Assembly: GCA_023512835.1 (NCBI GenBank)
Contig: CM042087.1
Location: 13,424,853 to 13,488,852 of the forward strand
DNA from: Taxillus chinensis
Taxonomy: Eukaryota; Streptophyta; Magnoliopsida; Santalales; Loranthaceae
Direction of reading: 5' to 3'
DNA: 64,000 bases
The translations under genes and the position numbers were made by a program. The notes beneath the pieces are model-generated. The model saw only the letters and a program-made list of their open reading frames with translations, was not told the origin of the DNA and did no database searches. Positions 20,736 to 31,559 of the stretch are shown here, piece after piece. Every line of letters begins with the position of its first letter. The first letter of the stretch is position 1.

Positions 20736-22380
20736 CTTCTCACCTGTTAACCATCAGTAGTTATTATCAAAACATGCATTGTTGTACTTCATGATTAGTG
20801 ATAGATACTGAATTTCATGTTTAATTATTTTACTTTAGTCATGTAAGTGTTCTGATATTTCTCACTAAGTTTAGTTGGGAGGATACTTGCTTATCCGGAC
20901 TGATAGTGAATCAAGCAAACATAATTAAATATATATGAAACAATTCCTCTTTTGATGTCATGAATTCTACTTCATCTTCCATCTCATGTCTTATGATTTC
21001 CTGACTGACTGACATATCTAAGATGCATGGTTGAGGAATAATTTGGGATAGCTTGGATTGAAAGTGGAAATTCACTATGTCTGCCGATCAGCTGCTTGAG
21101 TGAAGTAAATCAAGGATAGGCAACAGTTTCTCACGATTCATGTTTAACAGGAAACGTCTTAAAGGCTCTAATAGTCCACGGGGGAGAAATTGCTCTCTCT
21201 ATTATCTTAGTAATAACCCCCGATTCATATCTCTTACCTCTTTCCTGGCTGTCTATCTGAGGGGGAGTCATCCTCGAGAAGATCGCATCAAAATGATTCG
21301 CTGATCTCAGGGGGAGAGAATACTTCATTGAATATTAAGTAAGGCCCCCTGTTTCAGCAAAAGGCATGACTACAGGACGAGAGAATGCTTATTATTAAGT
21401 AATGCCTCTCTGATATGTCTCGGATGTTCCGGCCTATAACTCTCACTCATAAAGCTGATTGGACTTGCATTGTTGAATCGGTATTGTGGATTGCTTGGCT
21501 GATATCTTCCTCTTCCTAGCATTTTAGGCATGACAGTCAGTTGTAACATCATATATCATGTGCTCTTCTTTCCATTTTCACTCATACATTCTCTGATGGA
21601 TGACGTCATATAAATCTAATTAAATCTTTGCTCTCATTCTCAGTATGAAGGATTGGCTATGTTGACCTATTGGATTTATGTGTTAATTATCTCACACATA
21701 CATTGATTTCAGTATGATGGCTTTCACTTGTTATGTATATGTCTAGCACTTAACTTCTTATGCATAAGTTCTGTTTCTCCTTAGTTCGGATTGTCTGTTA
21801 TTCTCCTATATTGTTTATCCGGACTAACCCGAACTTGACGACACTTGCACTTCAAAGCGTCTATTTGTTAAGTCACAGGTTCAGATTCTCTTTGCAGTTC
21901 ATTGCTCTATCTTGTCTGATGTCTCGAATTTCTGAGGTGTTGTGGTACTTCACACTTTCTCGACATCAAAACAGCAAAGGAATCATCTCTACTCAGCACT
22001 CTGTTTGTACGGATATAGTTAGTCAGTCTCATCCGGATGTTCTTTATACGGATTATCCTTCTCCGGATGAAAGTTGGTTTAATTCCTCCCGACTCTTGGA
22101 ATTCTCAATTCGCAATAAACCAAGTAATTATCTTACATCGCTTATTTTTGAGGACGGATAATGATGGTTCATTTAATGCACGCCTCGAGCCCGGTAATTT
22201 ATCTTTTCAAAAATCCGGAAGTATGCCTACAGCTGTCATCTTTGAATGGTTAGCACATCCGCCACGTCATAGGTCTATTCGACGGCGCTAATCCATCACT
22301 TCTAATGACATAAGGAAGTCGAGTGACTCACTGTTCATTTCGCTTAAACTCGAAACCCACTTGCTTCCATGGAAAGGATC
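20736..22380 (+). other. Copia copy B pol-aORF spacer
   Basis: About 1.6 kb without a supported gene between the RNase H stop and the aORF promoter. It is similar in order and motifs to 48854-50430 in copy C. It contains repeated G-run/C-run segments (21180-21430). Pieces such as GTTCGGATT and the GTCTCGGATG block are shared between the copies, so the spacer is a constant part of the family. Confidence 0.7.
21180..21430. repeat. G-run/C-run repeat units in copy B spacer
   Basis: Related units appear at about 21180 (CGGGGGAGAAATTGCTC ... AATAACCCCCG), 21312 (AGGGGGAGAGAATACTTC ... AAGGCCCCCTG) and 21378 (GACGAGAGAATGCTTATTA ... GCCTCTCTG). A polypurine run resembling the true polypurine tract pairs with a C-run 40-50 bp later. 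Copy C has two such units (49307-49360, 49430-49475). Confidence 0.6.
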
Positions 22381-22502
22381 CTATTTATACCGCACCATTA
22401 GTGTCGACCGAGGTTATCACTACCAACTCTCAAAACCCTAAACCCTCGCCACACCTTTTCCTTCAAAGATCTTCTCTCCTTCTCCTTCAATATTCACTCT
22501 CA
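22381..22502 (+). promoter_or_regulatory. Internal promoter of copy B aORF: TATA box and telo-box
   Basis: CTATTTATACC (22381-22391) is a good TATA box. About 50 bp further, AAAACCCTAAACCCT (22432-22446) contains a telo-box (AAACCCTAA), known from plant promoters near the transcription start. A CT-rich leader with AAG repeats runs to the ATG at 22503. Copies C and D show the same order and similar spacing, which supports a real promoter for a separate aORF transcript. Confidence 0.6.
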
Positions 22503-23838
22503 ATGGCATCCCAAGCTCTCTATGGTGTTGTTCCTGGCCATCTCGTCGATTGGTCCGGAATCTTTGATCCTCCAGCATGCCTCCACAAGGTTCGCCAGCT
22601 ACTCGAGCACAGCAACCTCTTTGCGCTTGTCTCCGTCCCAGCCGACCTTCTAGTGTCGGACGTCCTATCAGCACTCTACCTCCACTTAGGAGTATATCTT
22701 TTCTGTGGTTCGAGGGGAACCTATCAAGATCACACCTCAGGTGATCCAGGACGTCTTCAACCTTCCTGCCGATGATGACATCCGGCCAAACGTTGTTGCC
22801 ATGGCTGCTTCCATGGGGTGTCCTAATAAGGTGAAGGAGTACAAAATGAAGTCTTTCCATGGTCCTCACCGCTGTATGGCTACCATACTCAGCCGGTGTC
22901 TTCTGGCTCGCTCCACGTCTCTCAACTCGGTTCCGTACGATCTCCTGCTGGCGATGTACGTGGTTTTTGAGTCACTGCAACTTGACTGGGGCAACTTTCT
23001 CTTCCGGGTGATGCGGAATGGGAAACGAAACTCGTCCTTCGGACGGATTCTATCCCAAATTTTACGGCATCTTCACCCCGCGCACTTCCAGAGTGAACTG
23101 GTGATTCCCTTCCCGGCGACCTACTACTTTCGCCATCTTACTGCCGACGGGACCCTCACCGTTCGCCGCCCTCTAGTCTCCCGTGCCCTCGCTGCTGCTT
23201 CAGAACAGCAAGCTAGTTCCATTGGTGAACCCGTTGCAAGCTCGGGTCACGAAGTCAGTTCTGCTCCCCGGTCCGTCCACTCCCGCATCCGGTCCGTTGC
23301 CGCTTCGGTCCGATCCCGCAATTCGTTGCACAGCATTCGGGCTGACCCGTCTTCTGCTGTAGGGCCCTCTCAGCCGCACTTCCTTGAGGTTACCACCTCC
23401 ACCTCTCCTGCTGATGTCCTTGCCTCTCTTGCTACTGCTACTGCTCCTGATGCTGCTGCTGACGCTCCCGCACCTATCTCTCCGGTCACAGTGGCTGTTG
23501 CTGCTGTTCTTCTGGCCCTCCCATCCTCTCCTGCGGAAGTCTCTCCCGCTCACTCTTCGGACCTCCAGGACTACCTCCACCATCTTCCCACCGACCTACT
23601 GAATGACTGCTGGCTGTGCTTCAGCCTCACCATTACTGCCGATATCCCAGAACCTACCCTCCGGGTGTTTTATGCTCAACACACCCAGACTCGGGAGGAA
23701 ATGCTTACTTGGAACTGCTACCACGGCTTTGTAACGCCGTCGCTCCTTCAGGTTGCACCTCCTGCTGCTGCCTCTTCCGGCCCTGCCCATGACGCACGGA
23801 CACCTGTCCCTGCTGAGGCTGGTCCCTCTTATCCTGCT
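22503..23838 (+). pseudogene. Copia copy B aORF, N-terminal part
   Basis: Extra ORF downstream of pol. ATG 22503 starts ASQALYGVVPGHLVDWSGIF, matching copy C APKTSLSGIHPGHLVDW. A one-base frame change near 22705-22720 leads to GEPIKITPQVIQDVFNLPAD, then MAASMGCPNKVKEYKMKSFH, RCMATILSRCLLARST, SFGRILSQILRHLHP and VIPFPATYYFRHLTADG. These blocks are conserved in copies C and D and resemble the domain annotated in plants as putative plant transposon protein (from memory, not searched). A Ser/Pro/Ala-rich region follows. The coiled-coil and Ulp1-like parts are lost at the junction near 23838. The last codons (AFRPT then stop) come from the neighbouring LTR. Confidence 0.75.
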
Positions 23839-25175
23839 TTTAGACCTACTTAACAACTCTTTAATACTCTATTTACAAGTACACACACGCTAGCCTCTAT
23901 GATCTCTATAAGCTTTTTGGTACATACACAAAACTCTTTTCTTTTCACTTATTGCACCACTATAAATATATAAGTGTTGCTATTTATAGTGACATCCACA
24001 AGAGACAACCTTGGAACTTGTTGTTTTGGATATTGTGCCCATTTACTGTCTCTCGGAAATCTCTCTGCATTAATTGTTGCGGATGTGGTCTTCAAGATCT
24101 TGGGTTTGCAACACATAAGAGTCTTTGTAAGTTCCCAAGTGTAATTAAAGTTGTGTCCACATATCCGGATGATCTACGTGTAAGGTGCTTTAGATTTTCA
24201 ACAAATTTGTCTTACATCGGGAAGTAGCGAGCCGGTGACTTTGAATACGAAGAAATATGTTGAAGTAGCGTCTTCTTGAATCCGGTGTAAGGTTCCTTAC
24301 TCCGTGCTAAACTAAGCTCAGATCCTTACTCCGTAATACCGATTGCTTACTCCGTATCAATTTGGTACTGGAATCCTTATTCCATGTAAGCGCTTCCTTG
24401 CTCCGTATGAAAGAGAAGGTCGGAGTGCTTACTCTGCATCAACGCTTCCTTACTCCGTATCTAGTTTCCTTACTCCGCATGAGTTAAAGGAACGAATGGC
24501 TTACTCTGTATCAGCACATCCTTACTCGACATGAGTGAGTGGTTCGGATTCCTTACTCCGCATCTAGTTTCCTTACTCCGCATGAGTTAAAGGAACAGAT
24601 GGCTTACTCCGTATCAACACATCCTTGCTCCGCATGAGTGAGTGGTTCGGATTCCTTACTCCGTATCTAGTTTCCTTACTCCGTGCGAATAAAGACTCAA
24701 GTCCTTATTCCGTAGAAGTGCTTCCTTACTCCGCATCTATGAAAGACTCAGATTCTTTACTCCGTATCTTCTTTACTTTAGTCCGGTTGAGTGAAAGACT
24801 TATCTTTTTAACTCCATGTTGACTCTTTTACTCTGTGCGACTTTCTAGACTAAGATTCTTACTCCGCATTGTTTAGACTTAGTCCGTTAAAGTATTAAGT
24901 GCAGATTTCTTAGTTTGTAGCTTTTAGGTTCTTAGTCCGCACGAATGATCCTTATTCCATATGAGGCAAAGACTTGGTTATATACCAAGTGTTTGACGAT
25001 ACTCATTCTCACCTGGATTAGGATTATGTATCCCGTCCTTAGCTTTGCTCACACGAGTGTAGATTCGGATGAAGGTCATATCTTCTGCAATGACTTAAGA
25101 TAAAACAACAAAGATCTCAAATCAAATTACATAGGGCTTTATCAGCATTATCCAAATTCTGGGCTTGATCCAACA
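23839..25175 (-). mobile_element. Copia copy D 3' LTR, end truncated
   Basis: On the minus strand it starts at 25175 (TGTTGGATCAAGCCCAGAAT) and runs through the CTTACTCCG array (about 24295-24960) and the TATA region (rc of 23970, ACTATAAATAGCAAC) to 23839. The last 150-200 bp, ending CCAACA in copy C, are absent. Upstream on its strand the aORF of copy D begins at once, without the polypurine tract seen in A and C, so a deletion joins the aORF to the LTR. Confidence 0.82.
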
Positions 25176-26292
25176 CAAACATAGAACCCACAACTATGAG
25201 CATCATCCTAAGCAGGAACGCCTTGCTTGACTCAAGTAATTTCCATCGGTTTGCAAAGATGATATCCACCACACCCATGCGAATATCCCTGCATGACACG
25301 GATGAGGGTGCGATTGAATTCATGGAGTTATTCGCGCCAATGGATTAGTAGAGTAGTAGGCTTGGAGTCGAAGATGACGATCCTCTGGTTCTGGAAGTCA
25401 ATATCGAGAAGAAACCAGTGCGGGGATGTTGACAAATAGGGGATGAGCACATGGTCTACCTCATTCCATGGACGGAAGGAGTTCTCATATCTGCGACCTT
25501 GTATAAACTCTATCATTGACGCATCTCAATGAGCTGAGCCTACATGATCGGCAAATAGAGTTCCACCCGTGTATCTCGGCGGATATGGAGAGGCAGCTTC
25601 TCCAGGTATGACTTTTGTGCAAAGATGAACTGTGTCATCTCAAGATTATCCATTTCTTCACCATCATGTAATAATCGACATAGGTCAGGGCCAGTGAAGA
25701 ATGCTTCGTAGCCACAAGTCCGCCCGGTGGTATCTCCATGAACATAGCTATTGAAAGCTGCAAGTTCAGCTGAGCTGGCTCCTATAGTCACAGTGCGCGA
25801 TGGCACCATCGGTTGGTCGGTGGTAATAGCGGCTGGTTTAGTGGGGGAAGCAGGCATGGTATATTCAGCCGTACTTGGATGGGTAGTTGGGGGACCAGGC
25901 TGAGTAGAAGATGATGGTTAGCAGGGAGCAGCTGGATGCTTGTTCATGCGTGTTCCAATGGGCACATCATCATCATCATCAGAATCTGTGATGACAGTGG
26001 TTCTGTGCGCACGCTTTCGCCCACGGGAGTAAGTGGCTGTAGGTGGAGGTGGTGAATAACTTGGAGTAGGCTCTGCTGGTTGTGTGGGATCAACTGGTTC
26101 AGGTGCAGGCCTATCTGTTGGCATTAGGTGTGGGTTTTTGACGGTTAGAGCTATCTCCCCACTAGCAGGACGATGACATTCAGAGAAAATGGCCCCCAAG
26201 GTTTTACTGAGACCTTGGAATTGTCTGTGGTCAACAGCTTTAATGTCTTAACAGTGTTCCTCTAGATGTCTGAATCCGTCAGAGTTTACACA
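25176..26292 (-). pseudogene. Copia copy D aORF, C-terminal part (Ulp1-like domain)
   Basis: Minus-strand continuation of the copy D aORF. It shows a Pro-rich linker, a basic patch GRKRAHR next to an acidic run DSDDDDD (nuclear-signal-like), then FTGPDLCRLLHDGEEMDNLE and a C48-like core VLIPYLSTSPHWFLLDIDF (catalytic His, with the classical HW pair) and RIVIFDSKP (catalytic Asp). The Gln/Cys block (QPDGDSCGAF in copy C) is not visible; the sequence instead passes through stops to IRMGVVDIIFANRW, which may be the C-terminal helix. The domain is therefore incomplete. Element F interrupts the ORF at 26292; the earlier part lies at 41120-41633 and 58875-60142. Confidence 0.68.
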
Positions 26293-27118
26293 TGTAAAGA
26301 CATGTACCTATGTGAGATTGAAATTAGCCCCTAAATAGAGTGAGAGATATCTATTTGGCAGCGTGGCCTTAACGGGAGCATCTTGAGTTATTATTAATAT
26401 TATTTTTCATATTTTGAATTGATTGCTATGTGTCATTATTATTATTATTTTAATATTTTGGGTTCACTATTATTACGATGTTAATATTATTAATAAATTA
26501 TTTGAGTATTTTAAGTTACTATTATCATAATAATTGATGTTATCCCTATTATTATTATGGACGTAATGGTTGGAGTTAATTATTATAATTATAAACCCTA
26601 TTATTATTATGTTAGTATTATTATTATAAGTTTAAATATTTTGAGTTGATTATTATTATTATTAATGTTATTATTTGATTTAATTGTAATAAGATATAAA
26701 TAACTATATATATATATATATGTATGTATATATATTGTTTATTATAAAAGGGAGAGCCTAGGGTTAGAACCCTACGTGTGCGTGTGCAGAGCTTGGCAAC
26801 GGAGGAACTGTGTTCAAGGCCGTCGTGTTCTACATCTCTTGAGTTTGAATCCAGGTAGGTGATCTTTGATTCCTCGTTATCTTATTGTATGAACGCGAAC
26901 TGTTAGGAAGAATTTCATGTTAGCCTTTAATAGTACGTGAATATGTATTAGTTATCCACGATTCTGTCGAGTTGGATTTTGGTGCAATGGTTACGTTTTC
27001 GTCCGTGGGTCTTGGCTTGCGAAGATGATGTCTTGATTATATATATATATATACGTATATGTTCATAAATGTTCACGTCCTGCACATGCTAGCGTCTGGG
27101 TTAGCTTTTGAGGAGACC

Positions 27119-29661
27119 TGTTGGACCCCATTTTGTCCGGGTTGGACATAGTAACCCCATTTGATATATATGCCTTTTTGCCCATGCCATATACCTTGTT
27201 GAACAGGTCCTTCGAGATTCCCTGCGATTTGCACAAGATGGATGCATTAACACTAATCGGGAAGCCCAAAATTGATAACCTCTGTTGCCAGCCCCTAAAA
27301 TGCCCCAAGATCAACGCCAGGTGATACAGGACAAAATTTGGAGACTAACGCACTTGACCGAGCTCAATTCGATTTAAAATAAAGAAGTTATGGCCAAAAT
27401 AACTTTCGTTGGAAAAAGTCAAACCTGTCAAAAGATGGTCAATGCCCCTGGTCAAACTGCAAGGAAAAGTGACCATGCGAAATTCTCCAAAATATCTATT
27501 TAAGCAAATACGGGTCTTCCTAAACAATCCCCGAAAGGTCATCCATTTTCGCATTTTGGGTGGGGGTAAAAAGGTAATTAAATATTAAAAAAAAAACTTA
27601 ACTCGTAGCCTCGAAGTGTCGGCAGGTCAAAGCTTCGAAGACTCGAAGCCTCGAAGCCTGTAAGCCTGCCGACACTCCGACCTGCCGACACTTCGACCCG
27701 TTGACCGACACTCCGACCTGCCGACACTTCGACCCATTGACCGTTGACCTTCGACCCATCGACCTTCGACCCACCGACCTTCGACCCATTGACCGTTGAC
27801 CTTCGACCCTGCCGACACGTCGACCCTTTGACCCGTTGACCTTCGCTGTTTGGCTTCTTTTGCTGGCATTTTCGCTGGCTACTCACGGGACATGTTTTAA
27901 TGAGCTGGCCATCTGACAAAATCATTTTTCAACGCCTGTCGGTCACATGTGTTAAATGAAAACTTAAAAAAGGACAATTATGAGCTGCACAGGTCGCCAG
28001 ACCACGTGACCACGCACAGAATCTGGAAATAAAAATACTATATCAATAATACAGCATTAAATGCTGCAATCAATGCAATCCAGCCAAATCCTTTAAAATG
28101 CAATCCTCTATTCAGGGAAAAAATGGGGTTCGACCAAGGAAAAAAGGGGGGAGTTCGGCAGGAGAGAAAAAAAGGAGAGTTCATCCAAAAAAAAAAGAGA
28201 GTTTAGCAGAGAGAAAAAACCAGAGTTCGGCCGAGAGAAAAAAACCAGAGTTCGGCAGAGAGAAAAAACCAGAAAACTCTACTGCCATCTTCACGCCCAG
28301 CTCCCTAATCCCAAAAGAGGAACACCCAGGTTTTCGCTCAACACTCTCCCTGTCCCAAAATCAAAATCACCCATTCTTTCCAACTCCTCTTTCCTTCTTT
28401 CTCGTTATATCTCTCTTTTTCCCAGCAAAAAAAAAAACACAAACAAACAACCCAGTTCTGCCCCCCTTCCTCTTACGTTTTTCATCAAAACAAAAAAAGG
28501 ACAAAAGAAAAACAATTCTTCTTCATTTCCCTATTTCTTATGCCCACTTTCCTTATTCCCAGTCACCAAAAATCTCAAACCCAAAAAAATACATCACTCC
28601 AATCTCCAAATGCCAAGAAATCCTCCTCACAAATCTCGCTGCCAAATTTGTTGGTTCTAATTCGGGCAAGTGACTATCGGCGCTAATAAGAGCTCAAACA
28701 GAAGACTGGTGTTGCAAGCCCCAAAGTCGGTTCTATCTTTATTTATTCATTACTTTTCAGCTTATTTATATTGATATGTGATGTAATTCTTAGTATTTCC
28801 TGGTATTTCTTTTTCTTTTATTGGTATGCGTTGTGTTTTCCTTGTATTTCCCTTTCTTTTGTGTATGTGTATGTTGTAATATGTAAAGTATAGCAAAACA
28901 AACAAACAAACAAACAAAGAAAAAGTGAGAGAGCAAAGGGAGGCATGAAGAAGAAGAAAAGAAAGAAAAAGAGTGGATCGTTATTTGATTTATGGATGTC
29001 ACAATCACACACATCACTTTATATGTTATTGTGTTAGTTCATAGTTTTATCCTTACAAAAAGAAGCAAAAAAAGGGAAAACGTTTTCAAAACCAAAAAAA
29101 AAAACAACACAAAAAAAAAACAACAAAAAAAAAACAAAAACAAAAAAATGTTTTCAAGTCAAAATGTATTTCCATTTTTTAGGATTTCCAATTCCATGTA
29201 AAAAAAAAAGCATATTTTAATTTCCAAAATAAAACCAAAAACCAAAACAAACCCCTAAGATCTCATTCTCCACTTCAAACTAAAACCCAAAACTTTTTTA
29301 AGATTCCCTTTAGAAATTTAGGGTAAATCCATTTTAATCATGGCTTTCATAAATAACTTAGCTAAATTAAAACCATAGACTTTTTAGGAAACCTAACCCA
29401 GTTATGGTAGTGCAAATAAAATAGAAAACCTCCTCCGACGAAAATAGATACTGAAAGGGCGCTGTAGGGGTGCTAATCCTTCCCTACACATAACCAACTC
29501 CCGAACCCTTCTCTGATAATGCAGACCATACCTTTAAACTACTCAAAGTAGAGGGTATCCAACTGTACCCCAAAAACAGTTGGTGGCGACTCTAAAATTT
29601 CTCACCATTAGTTTAGTTTGAGCTCACCCCAAACGGGCCCGGACAAAAACCAGTGATGACA
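27119..29661 (+). mobile_element. Solo LTR T (Gypsy, possibly Tat/Ogre type)
   Basis: Begins TGTTGGACCCCATTTTG and ends AACCAGTGATGACA, 2543 bp, with TG...CA ends. It is flanked by exact 5-bp duplications AGACC (27114-27118 and 29662-29666). The uninterrupted target is seen in the other F LTR at 35850. No gag-pol is present, so this is a solo LTR formed by LTR-LTR recombination. It contains a TCGACC-rich repeat block (27600-27850), A-rich tracts (29040-29215) and a terminal GTTGGTGGCGACTC block. Long LTRs of this type are known in the Tat/Ogre group; that assignment is tentative. Confidence 0.82.
27600..27850. repeat. TCGACC/GTTGACC-rich degenerate repeats in solo LTR T
   Basis: Repeats of CCTGCCGACACTTCGACCC and CATTGACCGTTGACCTTCG occur head to tail with variable spacing, preceded by CTTCGAAG, ACTCGAAG and CCTCGAAG copies. 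The block reads as low-complexity (GRRSVGRRS) in one minus frame, which is not a gene. Confidence 0.8.
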
Positions 29662-30177
29662 AGACCCACGGCTTCGTCCTGCACATGCTAATGTCATTGG
29701 CTTCGAGGAGACACGTCTTCACGCTCCTGCAACAACGGGCCACAATTTCACGTTCCTGCTATGCTATCAATATATATATATATATACACACACAGCCGAA
29801 TCCCACATCTGATCCACTTCCTCTTTGCGTTCGAATTTTCCTGCAACAGTGGACCATGGATATATACACACGATTTCATCTCATGACTCCATGGTTTCTG
29901 AGCAGAATATGGCAACAAAAGAGGGAGAAGCAGAATACGCGGACAAAACGATATACGCGCCGACGGTTGTTCGTTGGTTTTGTGACTGTGAGGGGCCGTC
30001 CCAACGCGCATGGCGGTAGTGGAATCGCATTCAATATGAAAGAAGCCATTGTCCACGCTGCCAACATTACAGATTTTCAACTGATAATCGAAAATGGACA
30101 ATTGATGAATCAGAAACCTTTGCGTTTCGGCTTATTGCCCTCTCTCAATTTCATACATATCCTGATTATTATTATTA

Positions 30178-30543
30178 TTACCGAAGGGTGTTGCCAGGCC
30201 ATTCGGCCTGGCCTTTCGCATATAGCAAAGGCGCCAGGCCTTGTTGGTCGCCTTCATGGGCGTGTATGCTGGGATGACATTGGCCAAAGATTTGGCGTTG
30301 GTCCTTGTGGCCCTGCGCAATAACGATGCACTGCAAGTTGGAGAGGGGCTTGCGGACCACCATGGTGTAGTTTTGGAAGATAGAGGCCGGGTCGCCAAAG
30401 ATGTAGTCGATGGTGCCAGAGGTGATGCAGTCGTGGTAAAACTGGCGGTAGGCGTGGGTATAGAGGGTGTCTTGGTAGCCATTAATCTTGCAGTTATTAA
30501 CTTCACAACATAAATCTACATTGTTAGTTATTATTATAAACAT
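30178..30543 (-). pseudogene. Pectin methylesterase fragment inside F 5' LTR
   Basis: On the minus strand about 104 codons match the core of plant pectin methylesterases (CE8), cell-wall enzymes that de-esterify homogalacturonan. Visible are CKINGYQDTLYTHAYRQFYH, then DCITSGTIDYIFGDPASIFQ, and IVIAQGHKDQRQ. The GYQDTL Asp/Gln region and the catalytic DYIFG Asp are present. The family normally continues to a GRPW motif, which is absent, and the N-terminal half and signal/pro regions are missing. The fragment begins about where an exon could begin. It is opposite in orientation to the element. The same piece lies in the 3' LTR, so it was part of the LTR before the last transposition. Confidence 0.82.
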
Positions 30544-31559
30544 TGCTTATGCGTGATTTAGATAGTAATTAAATTAGTATTGTTTTGGATTGATATTATT
30601 TACTTGACAATATATATATATATATATATCATTTGTGACACGTTATTACTGGTTTGGTTATTTAAATGCTTGTAAGGCTGTTGTACTGAGTCTTGACTGG
30701 TGGAAACCTTGTTCATTAATTATGTGTGTGGATGTGATAATTTGGTGTTTGTTAAATATGGGTGTGAATTTTGTGATGAAATTGGTTGGGTTAACCATGG
30801 GTCCCACATAGGGCTGGCAAGAGGCTACAGGTCCCCTAAGTGGCTGGTTAACTAAGGTCCCATATGTGGTAGTTTGTTGTTAGGGGTACCACAGGTCCCA
30901 CATATGGCTATCTGGTAGTGACTGGGATCCCAGGAGTTGGTTGTGGGAATTTCGTCGATGATTGGATTATTTGGTGTGAATCCGTGCTTGAATCATAATG
31001 CGTGTGATATTATATTTTGTGATTTTATGTAAGCTTACCGTGATAGAATTGAACACTATACCGGCACAAGCATACACCAATCACGTAGTCTTAGGATTTC
31101 ATGTTATAGGATGGTGAGGAGATGGAGATCACTCACTGGGCATTTGTGCTCACCCTATGTTATTTCTATTTCCTACGGGTTGTAAGGAGTAGCTGGTGGA
31201 GCCATAGCGGAGCAAGCCAGGACATCCTTGGTGCAGGATATATTCCATTGACTGTTTATTTTGCTATTTATTTATTTTATTTTCCGGACTTGGGTCGCAT
31301 GGCGGTTGTACGAACTTTGATTGGTTGACCTTGTTTATACTGGTGTCGTGGGTTATGTTTGAATTTTAGTAATATTAATTGAATTATAATACTTGTTTAC
31401 TTGCTTGAATATTTTATTGGATCATTGGTAAGTACAATTCTACCCCTGTTGTGGAGTTGTACAAGATTGGGTTGGTCATTAATCCCCCGACCCCTATAGT
31501 GTGGGCATGAGGACGTCGCGTTCCTAGTTCTGTTGTATTTAGAATTTGGGGGCGTGACA

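Larger units (their letters stand above)
13801..23838 (+). mobile_element. Copia copy B, 3' truncated
   Basis: A plus-strand Ty1/Copia element of the SIRE-like type: 5' LTR, primer-binding site, gag, pol (protease, integrase, RT, RNase H), a 1.8 kb non-coding spacer with short hairpin-like repeats, and the N-terminal part of the aORF. It is inserted in copy A at 13801. Its end is cut at about 23838, where a minus-strand LTR (copy D) begins, so the Ulp1-like domain and 3' LTR of copy B are absent. It carries several stops and frameshifts. Confidence 0.85.
26293..31559 (+). mobile_element. F 5' LTR, split by solo LTR T
   Basis: TGTAAAGACATGTACC at 26293 to GGGGGCGTGACA at 31559. Without the 2543-bp insertion at 27119 and its 5-bp duplication it is about 2.7 kb, equal to the 3' LTR. 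It has an ATT-rich opening (26380-26690), a TATA-like AT run followed by GGGAGAGCCTAGGG, a pectin methylesterase-like fragment on the opposite strand (30181-30492) and the TCACTCACTGGGCATTTG block (31125-31142). Confidence 0.82.

Noticed and set aside
27598..27925. Minus-strand ORFs of Gly/Arg/Ser/Val repeats
   Set aside because: They are translations of the TCGACC-rich repeats in solo LTR T.
28098..28673. A 191-codon plus-strand ORF rich in Lys, Glu, Ser and Pro
   Set aside because: It lies inside solo LTR T in A-rich, low-complexity sequence with repeated GAGAGAAAAAACCAGAGTTC units. No family features are visible.
29748..30101. A possible second pectin methylesterase segment (GSVDNGFF...TAPHSHK)
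   Set aside because: The resemblance to the family GDGF...NTAGP region is weak, and the segment lies on the wrong side of the clear PME piece for colinear gene order.
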